From: Nocardioides sp. SYSU D00038
GTDB lineage: Bacteria; Actinomycetota; Actinomycetes; Propionibacteriales; Nocardioidaceae
Direction: 5' to 3'
DNA: 64,000 nt
Assembly: GCF_016924665.1 (NCBI RefSeq)
Contig: NZ_JAFFJT010000016.1
Span: 186,001-250,000 of the forward strand
The notes below the pieces were generated by a model. That model saw nothing but the letters and a program-made list of their open reading frames with translations, was not told the origin of the DNA and did no database searches. Shown here piece by piece: positions 9,501 to 17,622 of the stretch (its first letter is position 1; each line of letters starts with the position of its first letter). A program made the position numbers and the translations under genes.

Positions 9501-10951
9501 ACCCGGTGACCGGCGAGCAGGTCGACGCCATCGAGATCGCCGACGACGCGGTGGCGGTGCGCAACACCGGCGCCACCGGTCGCACGGTGGTGCAGATGCT
9601 GGCCGACTACCAGGGCTACCGCTCCACCCAGCCGCAGCCGCGGGGCGACACCCTCGACCGCGACACCGGCTTCCAGCGGCTGCTGCAGATCGACGCCGAC
9701 TCCGAGCTGATGGCGGTCAACACCTACTCGCCGCACCTGCAGTCGTTCGACGCCCACACCTACGACGAGGCGCCCTACCGCGGCGACCAGGCGCGCTACG
9801 ACGCCACCGACGACGAGTTCGTGGCCAAGATCGACCTGCTGGTCGACCGGACCCTGGCCACCTCGACGTGGGGGCTGACCACCGCGTCGACCCAGGCCGG
9901 CGCCGCGACCGTCGCAGCCGGCGCTCCGGCGCAGGTGGCCGTGGCCGGAGTGACCGGCGGCGAGGTGCTGCACGCCGTGGTCACCGACCCCACCGGGCGG
10001 GTGGTCCGCTCGACGCCGCTGACCGTCTCCCTCGAGGAGGTGCCGGCCACCGCCACCGCCACCGCGCTGACGACCAGCCGGACCAGCCAGCGGGCCGGCG
10101 CCGCCGACGACGACCGGGCCCTGCTCACCGTCGCGGTCTCGGCCGACCAGGGCGCCCCCGCGGGCACCGTCGAGCTGCTCGACGGCGCGGCGGTGCTCGG
10201 CACGGTCGCGCTCGCCGACGGCGAGGCGACCTGGCGGCTGCCCGACCTGGCGGTCGGCGCCCACCAGCTGACGGCCCGGTTCGTGCCGTCGGACCCGGCG
10301 GCGTTCGCGGGGTCGACCTCGGCGCCGGTCACCGTGACGGTCACCGCGCCGCCGGCCGGCACCTCGGCCACCGCGCTCTCGGTCTCGCGCACCACGCAGG
10401 CCTACGGCGCCGCGCCGGCCGACCGGGTGCGGCTCACCGCCGACGTGGTCGCCACCGGCGCGGTCAGCGGCACCGTGGAGTTCCGTCGCGGGGACGTCGT
10501 GGTGGCGACCGCAGCGGTCGCCGACGGCACCGCCTCGACCGTGCTGCCCGGCACGCTGGCGGTGGGTAGCCACCAGCTGGTGGCGGCGTACGTGCCCGAC
10601 GACGCCTCGGTCGTCACCGGGTCGACGTCGCGCCCGGTGACGGTCACGGTCGGCCGCGCCGTCGCCACCGCCACCGCGCGGCTGGCCAGGGCGACCGTGA
10701 AGCCGAGCCGTCGTGGCCGGCTGACGGTCCGGGTGGCCGCCGCCGGCGTCACCCCGACCGGGCAGGTCACCGTCACGGTCCGCGGCAACGGCCGCACCCG
10801 CACCGTGACCGGCACGCTCGTCGCCGGCAAGGTCGTGGTGACGCTGCCCAAGCTGGGCCGCGGCAGCTACGCCGTCACCGCCCGCTACGCCGGCTCGTCG
10901 CTGGTGGCACCCGACGCCGCACCGCGGGTGACGCTGCGGGTCAGGAAGTAG
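6542..10951 (+). CDS. Exported multidomain metallophosphoesterase with lamin-tail and Ig-like domains
   Basis: A 1,469-residue secreted protein. I chose GTG 6542, which places MKHKISGG and a hydrophobic core before an Ala-rich cleavage region near residue 30. Three lamin-tail domains follow (about 36-200, 215-375, 392-555), each opening with a LISEI/RITEV/RISEI strand and a GW motif. A calcineurin-type phosphoesterase occupies about 764-1060 with DTQFLSEG, SGDIIEN (Asp810), GNHDN (851-855), THS and GGHYHG (975-980), i.e. a full set of metal ligands. Two Ig-like repeats (about 1165-1370) and a final beta-rich module close it. No sortase motif or C-terminal anchor is seen. It probably cleaves phosphoesters outside the cell; substrate unknown. 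It is divergent from pabA. Confidence 0.85.
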   Translation: MKHKISGGIALALLAPVLAVLSTSPPAAAAPNEPIAPSTVLISEIANGGAGATSNANRVSADNFMEIRNYGDQPVDVSGWRLLRCGQTGDAYGPQKVFPEGTVLAPGDTWTVTGPTANAAIPRDAVYDETGSNLHDFGFGAWLETEDYTVVDRVGFYHPSVHSDCGQGDRVLTRPLDHRLNESHQRVAATGNVETDWIVATRTPDAANATTPADKLVETGLRITEVANGSPTADADQYVELTNQGSSPLDISGWKLYRCGENGTAYVQNTGLPAGSVVQPGGTYVISHTAAAASIPRQATYATGMHWRDFGAMIVRPDEKIADRVGFYENRNSICTAGSPQTANSDALQSESYHRVSDTGDNAVDFRLAQERSPGTVSTAAQLTAPAPFAHRAVRISEIVGAGPAGGADEFVEIGNYGDAPVNLAGWSMVRCEGTGKGNAGTQVADLGDVTLAPGQAYLMVDDSAPASLREAADALYVTGLNESEGYGAYLRDPQGDLVDAVGVYETVDYSPCVPFGSELRRYTKNDHGESYQRARTTGDNEEDFMKTPGRTPGVLADVAWIDPTEPLEGELDPVELEQVTVPGTPTVVGTAAAGGYTATVTTDDADGGDLQVGVRTADPVATDGTTIWAGSTARAVPPRLSIVGERRVATAPALTTEAGATAYPFQRFRVPVAGTPAPMEFTWTGRTSGRNEVQLYAWQGSEWELVTAGTASADGDLTLVGSVTPAHVVDGALNTLVVDGPRSSGGAVDEIGVEDRAFLDPDQYDVAINHATDTQFLSEGFRDVFRQMLTWVAANADARKIGYSTNSGDIIENWIGGNADPVRARKEFAAAKKIHQILNDADVPNGVLPGNHDNFWGRNNDLYNEYFGPEMYRDESWWGDSWKPGDNSAHYDFVEADGLKFLMLNLPYRPTQAQIDWAREVAAAYPDRNVVLYTHSYLTTEREIENRSNRYTARGEDIWSDLVAPSDNIFLVLGGHYHGVATKYGDPVTGEQVDAIEIADDAVAVRNTGATGRTVVQMLADYQGYRSTQPQPRGDTLDRDTGFQRLLQIDADSELMAVNTYSPHLQSFDAHTYDEAPYRGDQARYDATDDEFVAKIDLLVDRTLATSTWGLTTASTQAGAATVAAGAPAQVAVAGVTGGEVLHAVVTDPTGRVVRSTPLTVSLEEVPATATATALTTSRTSQRAGAADDDRALLTVAVSADQGAPAGTVELLDGAAVLGTVALADGEATWRLPDLAVGAHQLTARFVPSDPAAFAGSTSAPVTVTVTAPPAGTSATALSVSRTTQAYGAAPADRVRLTADVVATGAVSGTVEFRRGDVVVATAAVADGTASTVLPGTLAVGSHQLVAAYVPDDASVVTGSTSRPVTVTVGRAVATATARLARATVKPSRRGRLTVRVAAAGVTPTGQVTVTVRGNGRTRTVTGTLVAGKVVVTLPKLGRGSYAVTARYAGSSLVAPDAAPRVTLRVRK

Positions 10952-10976
10952 TCCCTCCCCTCCCCCCCGAAGAGAG

Positions 10977-11013
10977 CCGACGCCCGTCGCGACCTGGTCG
11001 CGGCGGGCGTCGG
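10977..11013. terminator. Intrinsic terminator-like hairpin
   Basis: CCGACGCCCG t CGCG pairs with CGCG g CGGGCGTCGG around a short loop, 25 bases after the phosphoesterase stop. There is no U tract, as is common in high-GC actinobacteria. Confidence 0.7.
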
Positions 11014-11140
11014 TGCGTCCGGGACCGACCGGACAAGCAGGCGGTCCGACGGCGCTGGGGGGCAACACCGCCGGACCTGTCCCCATGATCCCACGAGACC
11101 GGGCTCCGGCCCAGTCCGGCACCGCGGACGGGAGCCGAGC

Positions 11141-13066
11141 TCAGTCGAGCAGCAGCCCGCTCACCAGGTCGTGCAGCAGGTCGTAGCCCCGCTGGGTGAG
11201 GATCGACTCGGCGTGGAACTGGATGCCGCGGTAGTGCGGCCCGGTCAGCAGGTGCACGTCGCCGGACTCGGGATCGGCCTCGACCGCCACGCCATCGGGC
11301 AGCACGGTGTCGTCGCCGACCCGCGCCACGAACGTGTTGTAGAAGCCCACCCGCTCGGTGCGGCCCTCGATGCTCACCGGCGACTGGGTGCCCTGGAAGA
11401 CGATGTCCTTGTAGGCCAGGGGGATCCCGAGCTGGTGGCAGAGCGACTGGTGGCCCAGGCACACCGCGAGGAACGGCCGCTGTTGGGCGAGCAGCGCCGA
11501 GACCGCCTGGCGGAGCCGCGCCATCTTGGGCTCGGCGTCGTCGCGCGGGTCGCCCGGGCCGGGCCCCACGACCACCAGGTCGTAGCCGTCGAGCGCGCCC
11601 TCGGCGTAGTCCTCGTGGCGGATCACCTCGCTGGTCATGCCGAGCACGCCGAGGACGTGGCGCAGCATGTTCACGAAGTCGTCCTCGCCGTCGAGGATCA
11701 CCACGCGCCTGCCAGCCAGCCGCGGGTCCGGCGGCGAACCGGCCTGGTCGGTGAGCCAGAACGGCGACAGCCGGCGGTTGCGGGCGTTCATCGCCAGCAG
11801 CACGTCCTCGTCGTTGACGAGCTCGGCGACGTTGACGTCGGGTACCGGCGCCCGCTCGACCAGGCCGAACGCGCTGAGGATGCCACCGGCCTTGGCGTGG
11901 GTCTCGGCGACCTCGTAGGCGGGGTCGGAGTCGCGCACCAGGGTCGCGCCCGCGGTCACCGTGAGCCGGCCCTCGAGGTCGACCGAGGCGGTGCGGATCA
12001 CGATCGGGCTGTCGACCACCGGGCCGCCCTCGTCGTCGCGGCCCAGGATCGCGAGGGCGGCGCCGTAGTAGCCGCGGCCCTCGGTCTCGTACTGCTTGAT
12101 CAGCCGGCAGGCGTTCTCGACCGGCGAGCCGGTGACGGTCGCGGCGTACATGGTGTCGCGCAGCACCTCGCGCGGGTCGCGGTCGGTGCGGCCGGCGAGG
12201 AGGTACTCGGTGTGCACGAGGTGGCTCATCGGCTTGAGGAACGGCCCGAGCACCTGCCCGCCCTCGTGGCAGATGTCGCACATCATCTTCAGCTCCTCGT
12301 CGACGACCATGAAGAGCTCGAAGATCTCCTTCTCGTCGCGCAGGAACTCCAGCAGCCGCGGCTTGAGCGGTCGGTCGTCGCCGCCGGGGGGCCGGAGCCG
12401 GAAGGTGCCGCTGATCGGGTTCATCCGGACGTCGCCGCCGTGGATCGACACGTGCCGCTCCGGGCTGGCGCCGACGAGGTAGCGGTCGCCGGTGAAGAAG
12501 ACGAAGGTCCAGTACGCGCCGCGCTCGCGCTCGAGCAGCCGGCGGAAGACGGCCAGCGCCTTGTCGGCGCCCCAGTCGGCGACGGTCGCGCGGTAGTGAC
12601 GACCCACCACGAGGTTCGCGCCCTCTCCCTGCCCGATCTCGTCGGTGATGATCGTCTGCACCAGCTTGGCGTAGGCGTCGTCGTCGATGTCGAAGCCGCC
12701 GCGGTCGGCGAGCTCGACCGGCACGTCGTCGATGGCGGCCACGACCTCCTCGACCGAGAACTCCAGCTCGGTCTCGACGTCGACGACCACGAGCGGCGCG
12801 CCGTCGTCGTGGGCCTCGAAGCCGCGCTCGCGCACCTGCCGGAACGGCACCGCCAGCAGCCGGTCGGCGACGTGCCCGTCCTCGGGCACGCCGTCGGACA
12901 GCGGCACGTCCATGATCGACTCGACCACGCTGCGCCGTCCGCCCACCAGGCCGACGGTGTCCCGGTCACCCGCCCGGGTCGACCGCCGGATGATCGCCCA
13001 GGCCTCGTGCCCCTGGAGCGCGGCGATGGCGTCCCGGGCGGTGAGGTTCTCAGGCATGCCGGTCAT
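11141..13066 (-). CDS. PhzE-like fused chorismate amination enzyme (ADIC/anthranilate synthase family)
   Basis: A 641-residue fusion of a chorismate-binding synthase (about 1-425) and a class I glutamine amidotransferase (about 450-641). The synthase domain shows NPISGT (216-221) and ATVTGSPVENA; the amidotransferase shows AVCLGHQ (Cys536) and IQFHAES (His618, Glu620). Length and order match PhzE, which makes 2-amino-2-desoxyisochorismate from chorismate and glutamine, better than TrpE plus TrpG. No other phenazine gene is nearby, so the product may be anthranilate or another aminated chorismate derivative. ATG 13066 gives MTGMPENL; ATG 13057 is an alternative start. Repeat B lies immediately upstream. 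Confidence 0.87.
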   Translation of the reverse strand: MTGMPENLTARDAIAALQGHEAWAIIRRSTRAGDRDTVGLVGGRRSVVESIMDVPLSDGVPEDGHVADRLLAVPFRQVRERGFEAHDDGAPLVVVDVETELEFSVEEVVAAIDDVPVELADRGGFDIDDDAYAKLVQTIITDEIGQGEGANLVVGRHYRATVADWGADKALAVFRRLLERERGAYWTFVFFTGDRYLVGASPERHVSIHGGDVRMNPISGTFRLRPPGGDDRPLKPRLLEFLRDEKEIFELFMVVDEELKMMCDICHEGGQVLGPFLKPMSHLVHTEYLLAGRTDRDPREVLRDTMYAATVTGSPVENACRLIKQYETEGRGYYGAALAILGRDDEGGPVVDSPIVIRTASVDLEGRLTVTAGATLVRDSDPAYEVAETHAKAGGILSAFGLVERAPVPDVNVAELVNDEDVLLAMNARNRRLSPFWLTDQAGSPPDPRLAGRRVVILDGEDDFVNMLRHVLGVLGMTSEVIRHEDYAEGALDGYDLVVVGPGPGDPRDDAEPKMARLRQAVSALLAQQRPFLAVCLGHQSLCHQLGIPLAYKDIVFQGTQSPVSIEGRTERVGFYNTFVARVGDDTVLPDGVAVEADPESGDVHLLTGPHYRGIQFHAESILTQRGYDLLHDLVSGLLLD

Positions 13067-13120
13067 CGTAGGTGGCCGTCCCGGGCGGGGTCGTGGGGTT
13101 ATCGGTGGGTGGGCGGGGGA

Positions 13121-13200
13121 GGTTTCCCCGGTTCACCGGGGAAACCGCGACTTGTCGGCCGGAACTCTGGCCGAGAGGTCGAGGTTCTGGCCGAGAGGTC
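13121..13200. repeat. Dispersed repeat B, copy 1
   Basis: A palindrome GGTTTCCCCGGTTCACCGGG with its closing GAAACC (13121-13146) is followed by a spacer and two direct copies of TTCTGGCCGAGAGGTC-type units. The same module order occurs at 56281-56361. It fills the 189-base gap between the PhzE-like gene and the SGNH gene, both read leftwards. Confidence 0.85.
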
Positions 13201-13255
13201 CGGGCGCTGGGGGTCGCAGAAGGTGGGGTCCCCCAGTGGACCGTCGGGGGAGGGC

Positions 13256-14548
13256 TCAGGCGCCGGTGCTGATCCGGGCGGCCAGGCAGTCGTCCCAGCG
13301 GGTCGAGACCAGCCGCGCCCACACGCCCTCGCCCGAGGTGGTGGGGTGCACGCCGTCGACCAGCAGGCCGGGCCGCTGCCGGGCCGCGGCCTCCCAGTCG
13401 GCCACGCAGGTCAGCGGACGCACCGAGGCCAGCTGGCGCATCCAGGAGGCGTACGACGCCACCCGGCTCACCCGGCGGGCGGGGTTGAGCCGCGGGTCGC
13501 GCCACGGCAGCACGAACAGGATCGGGGTCGAGGCCGGCACCCGGTCGACGAGCGCGAGGAAGTCGTCGTGGGTGAAGCCGACCCGCGGGTTCGTGCCCAG
13601 CGCGAACACCAGGCCGGCGGGCTCGCCGTGCACCGCCCGCACCGTGGCCAGCCGCGAGGCGGCCTCGTCGATCATCCGGCCGGTGACGCCGTCGACGACC
13701 CAGTCGGGACGCAGCCGGGCCAGCTCGTTGGTGCCGCGCCAGGTGATCGAGTCGCCGATCACCGCGATCCGGTGGCTGAACGCCGGGCCGCGGTCGGTGC
13801 CGACGCAGCGCTGGCCGCGCCACACCGAGCGCGGCCGCCAGGCGCACTGCACCCGCGAGCGCTCGGCGGCCACCGCAGCGAGGCCGCGGCCGGTGCGCGC
13901 CGCGATCCGCCGCAGCTCCGCCACCCGCGACCGCGACAAGCACTCGTCGTAGAAGCCCTCGCGCTCGCTCAGCTGGACGTAGGTGCGCCCGCGCACCGCG
14001 CACTGCCGGGCGTCCGGCACCGCCCGGTGGCTGCGCACCGGGTCGGAGACGCAGAAGTTGAGGGGGTTGACCCAGACCCGGCCGAGCGCGCGGCAGCGGC
14101 GCTCCTCGATCTCCACCCCGAACGAGCGGCCGTGCCGACCGCCGATCCGGCAGGTCTCGGCGTTGCGGCCGGTCTTGGCGTAGTGGCGCGGGTTGATGCA
14201 GGCGAACCGGCTGCAACCGCGCGCCCACCTCCGCCCCAGCAAGGTGCAGGCGGTGCGCCCGATCCGGGGGTCGATGCGCGAGGTCCGGGCCGGCGCCTCG
14301 GCGTCGGTCGTCGCCGGCGCGGCGGGCGCCGCCTGCGCGCCGCCGTTGGCCCGGGGGACGTCGGCGACCGACGCGACCAGGCTGCCGGTGGGGCCGTCGT
14401 CGGCCGTGGTCTCGGTGTCGACCGCGGCCAGCAGCCCGCACACCACCATGAGCGCGAGCAGCGCACCGGCGACGAGTCGTCGCGGGCGGTCGGTCAGCAT
14501 CAGGGCGGGCTCGCTAGCGTCGTCGGCCGGGTGGGGGGTGCCGGTCAT
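13256..14548 (-). CDS. Membrane-anchored SGNH/GDSL-like hydrolase with Cys-rich region
   Basis: A 430-residue protein, taking ATG 14548 (MTGTPHPADD). A single hydrophobic segment (about residues 24-44) is an uncleaved signal anchor or signal peptide, so the rest is extracytoplasmic. Residues about 90-230 hold Cys-rich repeats of the form CTLLGRRWARGC and CRALGRVWVNPLNFC that may be disulfide-bonded. The C-terminal half is SGNH-like: VIGDSITWRG (block I), ALGTN in the position of GxND, and DGVHPT (block V Asp/His). Such domains deacylate or transacylate surface glycans or lipids; here the substrate is unknown. It reads towards the PhzE-like gene. Confidence 0.72.
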   Translation of the reverse strand: MTGTPHPADDASEPALMLTDRPRRLVAGALLALMVVCGLLAAVDTETTADDGPTGSLVASVADVPRANGGAQAAPAAPATTDAEAPARTSRIDPRIGRTACTLLGRRWARGCSRFACINPRHYAKTGRNAETCRIGGRHGRSFGVEIEERRCRALGRVWVNPLNFCVSDPVRSHRAVPDARQCAVRGRTYVQLSEREGFYDECLSRSRVAELRRIAARTGRGLAAVAAERSRVQCAWRPRSVWRGQRCVGTDRGPAFSHRIAVIGDSITWRGTNELARLRPDWVVDGVTGRMIDEAASRLATVRAVHGEPAGLVFALGTNPRVGFTHDDFLALVDRVPASTPILFVLPWRDPRLNPARRVSRVASYASWMRQLASVRPLTCVADWEAAARQRPGLLVDGVHPTTSGEGVWARLVSTRWDDCLAARISTGA

Positions 14549-14657
14549 GGCGCGCCCCACGACCCGGGAACGGGGCGGGGGCACCGCCGATGATCCGTGA
14601 CGGCCCGGTGGCAGGTCAAACGGGCACGCCCGGACTCGCACTCCTCGGCGGGCCGCC

Positions 14658-14703
14658 CGGTCAGGACACCGCTCGGTCAGGACACCGCTCGGTCAGGACA
14701 CCG
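14658..14703. repeat. 16-bp tandem repeat at the helD stop
   Basis: CGGTCAGGACACCGCT is repeated almost three times in tandem (14658, 14674, 14690). The third unit contains the helD stop codon and its last codons, while the other two follow the stop. Copies appear identical where complete, so the array is probably recent or unstable. Confidence 0.9.
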
Positions 14704-16897
14704 TGGTCAGCAGCTGGGTCGCGCGGGTGAGCACGACGTAGAGCGTGGCGGTGCCGGTGGCCGACTCGTCCTCGATCTCCTGCGGGCGCACGACCACGAT
14801 GCCGTCGAACTCCAGCCCCTTGGTGTCGAGGCCGGTCAGCACCACCACCCGGTCCTCGCCCGACGGCGGCACCGAGGAGTCGACCGCGGCGGCCGCGCCC
14901 GGGGCGTCATGTGCCAGCTCGGGCCACGACGCGAGCCAGGCGTTGACCTCCGAGCGCCGCGCGACCGGCACCACGACGCCCACCGTGCCGCTCACCGCGC
15001 CGGCCAGCTCGGTGACCGCCTCGCGGGTCGCGGCCTCGAGGTCGGTGACCCCGGTGACCACCCTCGGCGCCACCCCGGTGGAGCGGACGGCGGTCGGCAG
15101 GTCGGCGTCGAGGCCCACCCGCTCGGCGTACGCCGCGGCGTGCTCGTAGATCTCGGCGCTGTTGCGGTAGTTGGTGGAGAGGTGGAACTCGTGCACCGGC
15201 TTGCCCTCGAGCGCCTCGGCGCGCGCGGCGGCCGACTCGGCCGGCACCGGCCACGACGACTGGGCGGGGTCGCCGACGATCGTCCACGACGCCGTGCGGC
15301 CACGGCGCCCGACCATCCGCCACTGCATGGGGGTGAGGTCCTGGGCCTCGTCGACCAGCACGTGGGCGTAGGGGTCGTCCTCGATCCGGTGGGTGGGCGG
15401 CGCCCAGACCCGGCCGCGCGGCGCGTACTCGCGGTCGGCCGCGGTGAACAGCTCCTGGAGGTCCTGGCCGCCCTCGAGCAGGCCGGTCTCATCGAGGTCG
15501 CGCTCGTCGTCGGTGCGCGCCGGCACGTCGCCGATCGCGTAGCGCAGCTCGTCGAGCAGCGGCACGTCCTCGACCGACAGGCTGATCGGGCCGGTGTCGT
15601 TGCCGCTCCACGACTTCAGCAGCAGCCGCTGGTCCTCGGGTCCGAGGACGCCGTCGGCGACCCGCGCCAGCAGGTCGGGGTCGCGCAGCCAGCCGAGCAC
15701 CTCGGCGGCGTCGACCGGCGGCCACCAGGCCAGCACGAAGTCGAGGAACTCCTGGTGCGCCAGCAGCTCCTCGTCGAAGGCCTCCCGGCCCCGCTCGCGG
15801 CCGCGCTCGCCGCGCACCTGGCGCCACAGCACGTCGAGCAGCGCGCCGGCCACCCGCGGCAGCTGGCGGTTGCGACGGCCCTGCGACATCAGCTGGCGGC
15901 GCACCCGGCCGAGGCTGCCGCGGTCGAGGGTCAGCACGTCGTCGCGCCAGAACACCCGGAACGAGGTGGGGCTGCCCGGCGCCTGCTGGCGGGCCAGGCG
16001 ACGCAGCACCTCCACCATCCGCGCCGAGCCCTTCACGTCGGCCACCGACGGCTCGTCGTGGCGGGTCGCCCGGACGCCGTCGACGACCTCGCCGAGCGAG
16101 CGCAGCGCGACCGCGGTCTCGCCGAGGCTGGGCAGCACCCGCTCGATGTAGCGCATGAAGACGCCGCTGGGGCCGACGATCAGCACGCCGCCGGACTCGT
16201 AGCGGCGCCGGTCGTTGTAGAGCAGGTACGCCGCTCGGTGCAGCGCCACCACCGTCTTGCCGGTGCCGGGGCCGCCGGAGATCGTGACCACGCCCTTGCC
16301 GGGCGCCCGGATCGCGCGGTCCTGCTCGGCCTGGATGGTCGCGACGATCGAGTGCATCGACCGGTCGCGAGCCCGGGAGAGCTGGGCGATGAGCGCGCCC
16401 TCGCCGATGATCGGCAGGTCGGCCTCGGCCGCCTCGAGCGCCTCGGCGTCGAGCAGCTCGTCCTCGACGCCGACCACCCGCTGCCCGCTCGAGCGGAGCA
16501 CCCGGCGTCGGATCACGCCCTGTGGGGTGGCGGCGGTGGCCTGGTAGAACACCCCCGCCGCTGGCGCTCGCCAGTCGATCAGCAGTGAGTCGCGGTTGGC
16601 GTCGCGCAACCCGATCCGCCCGATGTAGCGGGGCTCGGGGTCGACGTCGGCGGTGAGGTCGAGCCGCCCGAAGACCAGTCCCTCGTGCGCGGCGTCGAGC
16701 TGGGCGATCCGCCGGGCGGCCTGGAAGACCATCGCGTCGCGCTCGACCAGCCCGCCCTCGTGCCCGAGCCGGCCCCGCTGGTGGCCCTCGCGCGCCAGCT
16801 CGCGCGCGGACCGGGTCGAGTCCTCGAGCTGCCGGTGCACCCGGTCGACGAACTCCTGCTCCCGAGCGATCTCCCGCTCGACCAGCTGGTCACTCAT
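14693..16897 (-). CDS. helD: HelD-family RNA polymerase-associated ATPase
   Basis: A 734-residue UvrD/Rep-like superfamily 1 ATPase. Walker A is GGPGTGKT (208-215) and Walker B is LVDEAQD (about 513-520), with QSSWP and LSTNYRN motifs and a C-terminal LTRATQLL. The N-terminal charged helical arm (REQEFVDRVHRQLED) and the FGRLDL...YIGRIGL...LLIDWRAP region are characteristic of actinobacterial HelD, which pries stalled RNA polymerase off DNA and recycles it; related proteins confer rifamycin tolerance. I chose ATG 16897 over an upstream frame extension. Its last codons lie in a 16-bp tandem repeat. It reads leftwards and is a single-gene unit. Confidence 0.9.
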   Translation of the reverse strand: MSDQLVEREIAREQEFVDRVHRQLEDSTRSARELAREGHQRGRLGHEGGLVERDAMVFQAARRIAQLDAAHEGLVFGRLDLTADVDPEPRYIGRIGLRDANRDSLLIDWRAPAAGVFYQATAATPQGVIRRRVLRSSGQRVVGVEDELLDAEALEAAEADLPIIGEGALIAQLSRARDRSMHSIVATIQAEQDRAIRAPGKGVVTISGGPGTGKTVVALHRAAYLLYNDRRRYESGGVLIVGPSGVFMRYIERVLPSLGETAVALRSLGEVVDGVRATRHDEPSVADVKGSARMVEVLRRLARQQAPGSPTSFRVFWRDDVLTLDRGSLGRVRRQLMSQGRRNRQLPRVAGALLDVLWRQVRGERGRERGREAFDEELLAHQEFLDFVLAWWPPVDAAEVLGWLRDPDLLARVADGVLGPEDQRLLLKSWSGNDTGPISLSVEDVPLLDELRYAIGDVPARTDDERDLDETGLLEGGQDLQELFTAADREYAPRGRVWAPPTHRIEDDPYAHVLVDEAQDLTPMQWRMVGRRGRTASWTIVGDPAQSSWPVPAESAAARAEALEGKPVHEFHLSTNYRNSAEIYEHAAAYAERVGLDADLPTAVRSTGVAPRVVTGVTDLEAATREAVTELAGAVSGTVGVVVPVARRSEVNAWLASWPELAHDAPGAAAAVDSSVPPSGEDRVVVLTGLDTKGLEFDGIVVVRPQEIEDESATGTATLYVVLTRATQLLTTVS

Positions 16898-17033
16898 GTG
16901 GTGTGTCCCCTTGCACCTGCTGCCATGCCCCAATGCACCGAGCCCCGCGCGCGGCCGTGGCCGGCGCGGCAAGAGAACTAGCCTACCCGCGCCGGCTGGC
17001 CGGCGGGGGCGGGTCCCACGGGTGCGTCGGGCG

Positions 17034-17486
17034 TCAGGCGGGGGTGAAGCTGGCCATCGTCCGCTCGGGCTCCCAGAACGCCTTCATCGACGCCACCCGG
17101 CCGTCGTCGTCGACGACGTAGACCATCACCAGGTGCGTGGTCGTGTGGGAGCCGTCGGGGAACGACGTGCGGATCCGCCCGACGTTGGCGCAGGTGTTGC
17201 TGCCGGGGTTGGCGAAGGACTCGTCGATCTCGAACTCGAAGGTCGCGATCGGAGCGATCGCCTTCTCCCAGAACGCCGCGATGCCCTCGTGCCCGTGGTG
17301 CCCGCGACCCTCGGGGTCGAACATCGAGGGGCCGACCGGGTCCTCGAGCACGGCGTCCTCGGCGTAGACGGTCAGCCACTCGGCGAGGTCGCCCTTGGCC
17401 ACGGCCGAGTAGGAGCGCTGCGAGGCCGCGCGCGCCGGGTGGTCGTCGTTCGCCGCGTTCCAGGTGATGGCGTCGCTGGTGATCAT
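17034..17486 (-). CDS. Ketosteroid-isomerase-like NTF2 family protein
   Basis: A 150-residue SnoaL/NTF2-fold protein. Beyond the fold, residues match delta5-3-ketosteroid isomerase: Tyr26 in RSYSAVAKGD lines up with the catalytic Tyr of KSI, and Asp49 in YAEDAVLEDPVG lines up with the proton-shuttling Asp of the KSI YADDATVEDPFG stretch. The C-terminal MKAFWE also agrees. It likely isomerises a 3-oxo-delta5 steroid, or a steroid-like substrate, in the cytosol. A KstR-type operator lies 22 bases upstream of the ATG (17508-17521), which supports a steroid role independently of the protein. No other steroid gene is adjacent. Confidence 0.75.
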   Translation of the reverse strand: MITSDAITWNAANDDHPARAASQRSYSAVAKGDLAEWLTVYAEDAVLEDPVGPSMFDPEGRGHHGHEGIAAFWEKAIAPIATFEFEIDESFANPGSNTCANVGRIRTSFPDGSHTTTHLVMVYVVDDDGRVASMKAFWEPERTMASFTPA

Positions 17487-17507
17487 GCGGGCATGGTAGG
17501 CCGGAAC

Positions 17508-17521
17508 TGGAACACGTTCTA
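17508..17521 (-). promoter_or_regulatory. KstR-type operator
   Basis: TGGAACACGTTCTA fits the published KstR consensus TnnAACnnGTTnnA at every fixed position. It lies 22 bases upstream of the ketosteroid-isomerase-like gene, where repressor binding would block its promoter. Nearly the same sequence occurs at 55438-55451. Confidence 0.75.
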
Positions 17522-17622
17522 GTGTCCGGCCGGAGGGGGTGCCGCCCGCCGTTCACCCGGCGCACGCCCCGGCGTCGACACGTCGTCGGCACGGCGTCGA
17601 CCGCGGGCGCCACGGTGGCGCC

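Noticed and set aside
6611..11122. A 1,503-codon open frame antisense to the phosphoesterase gene
   Set aside because: High GC content keeps antisense frames open. Its composition is Gly/Arg/Val-rich without any motif, whereas the plus strand encodes clear domains.
11141..13066. Simple trpE plus trpG assignment
   Set aside because: Both domains are fused and the motifs and length fit PhzE better; the tryptophan role cannot be excluded, so I left the symbol empty.
16898..17033. A rifamycin-associated element upstream of helD
   Set aside because: GGGGCATGGCAGCAGGTGCA has only partial likeness to the inverted-repeat RAE consensus as I recall it, and lacks the second arm.
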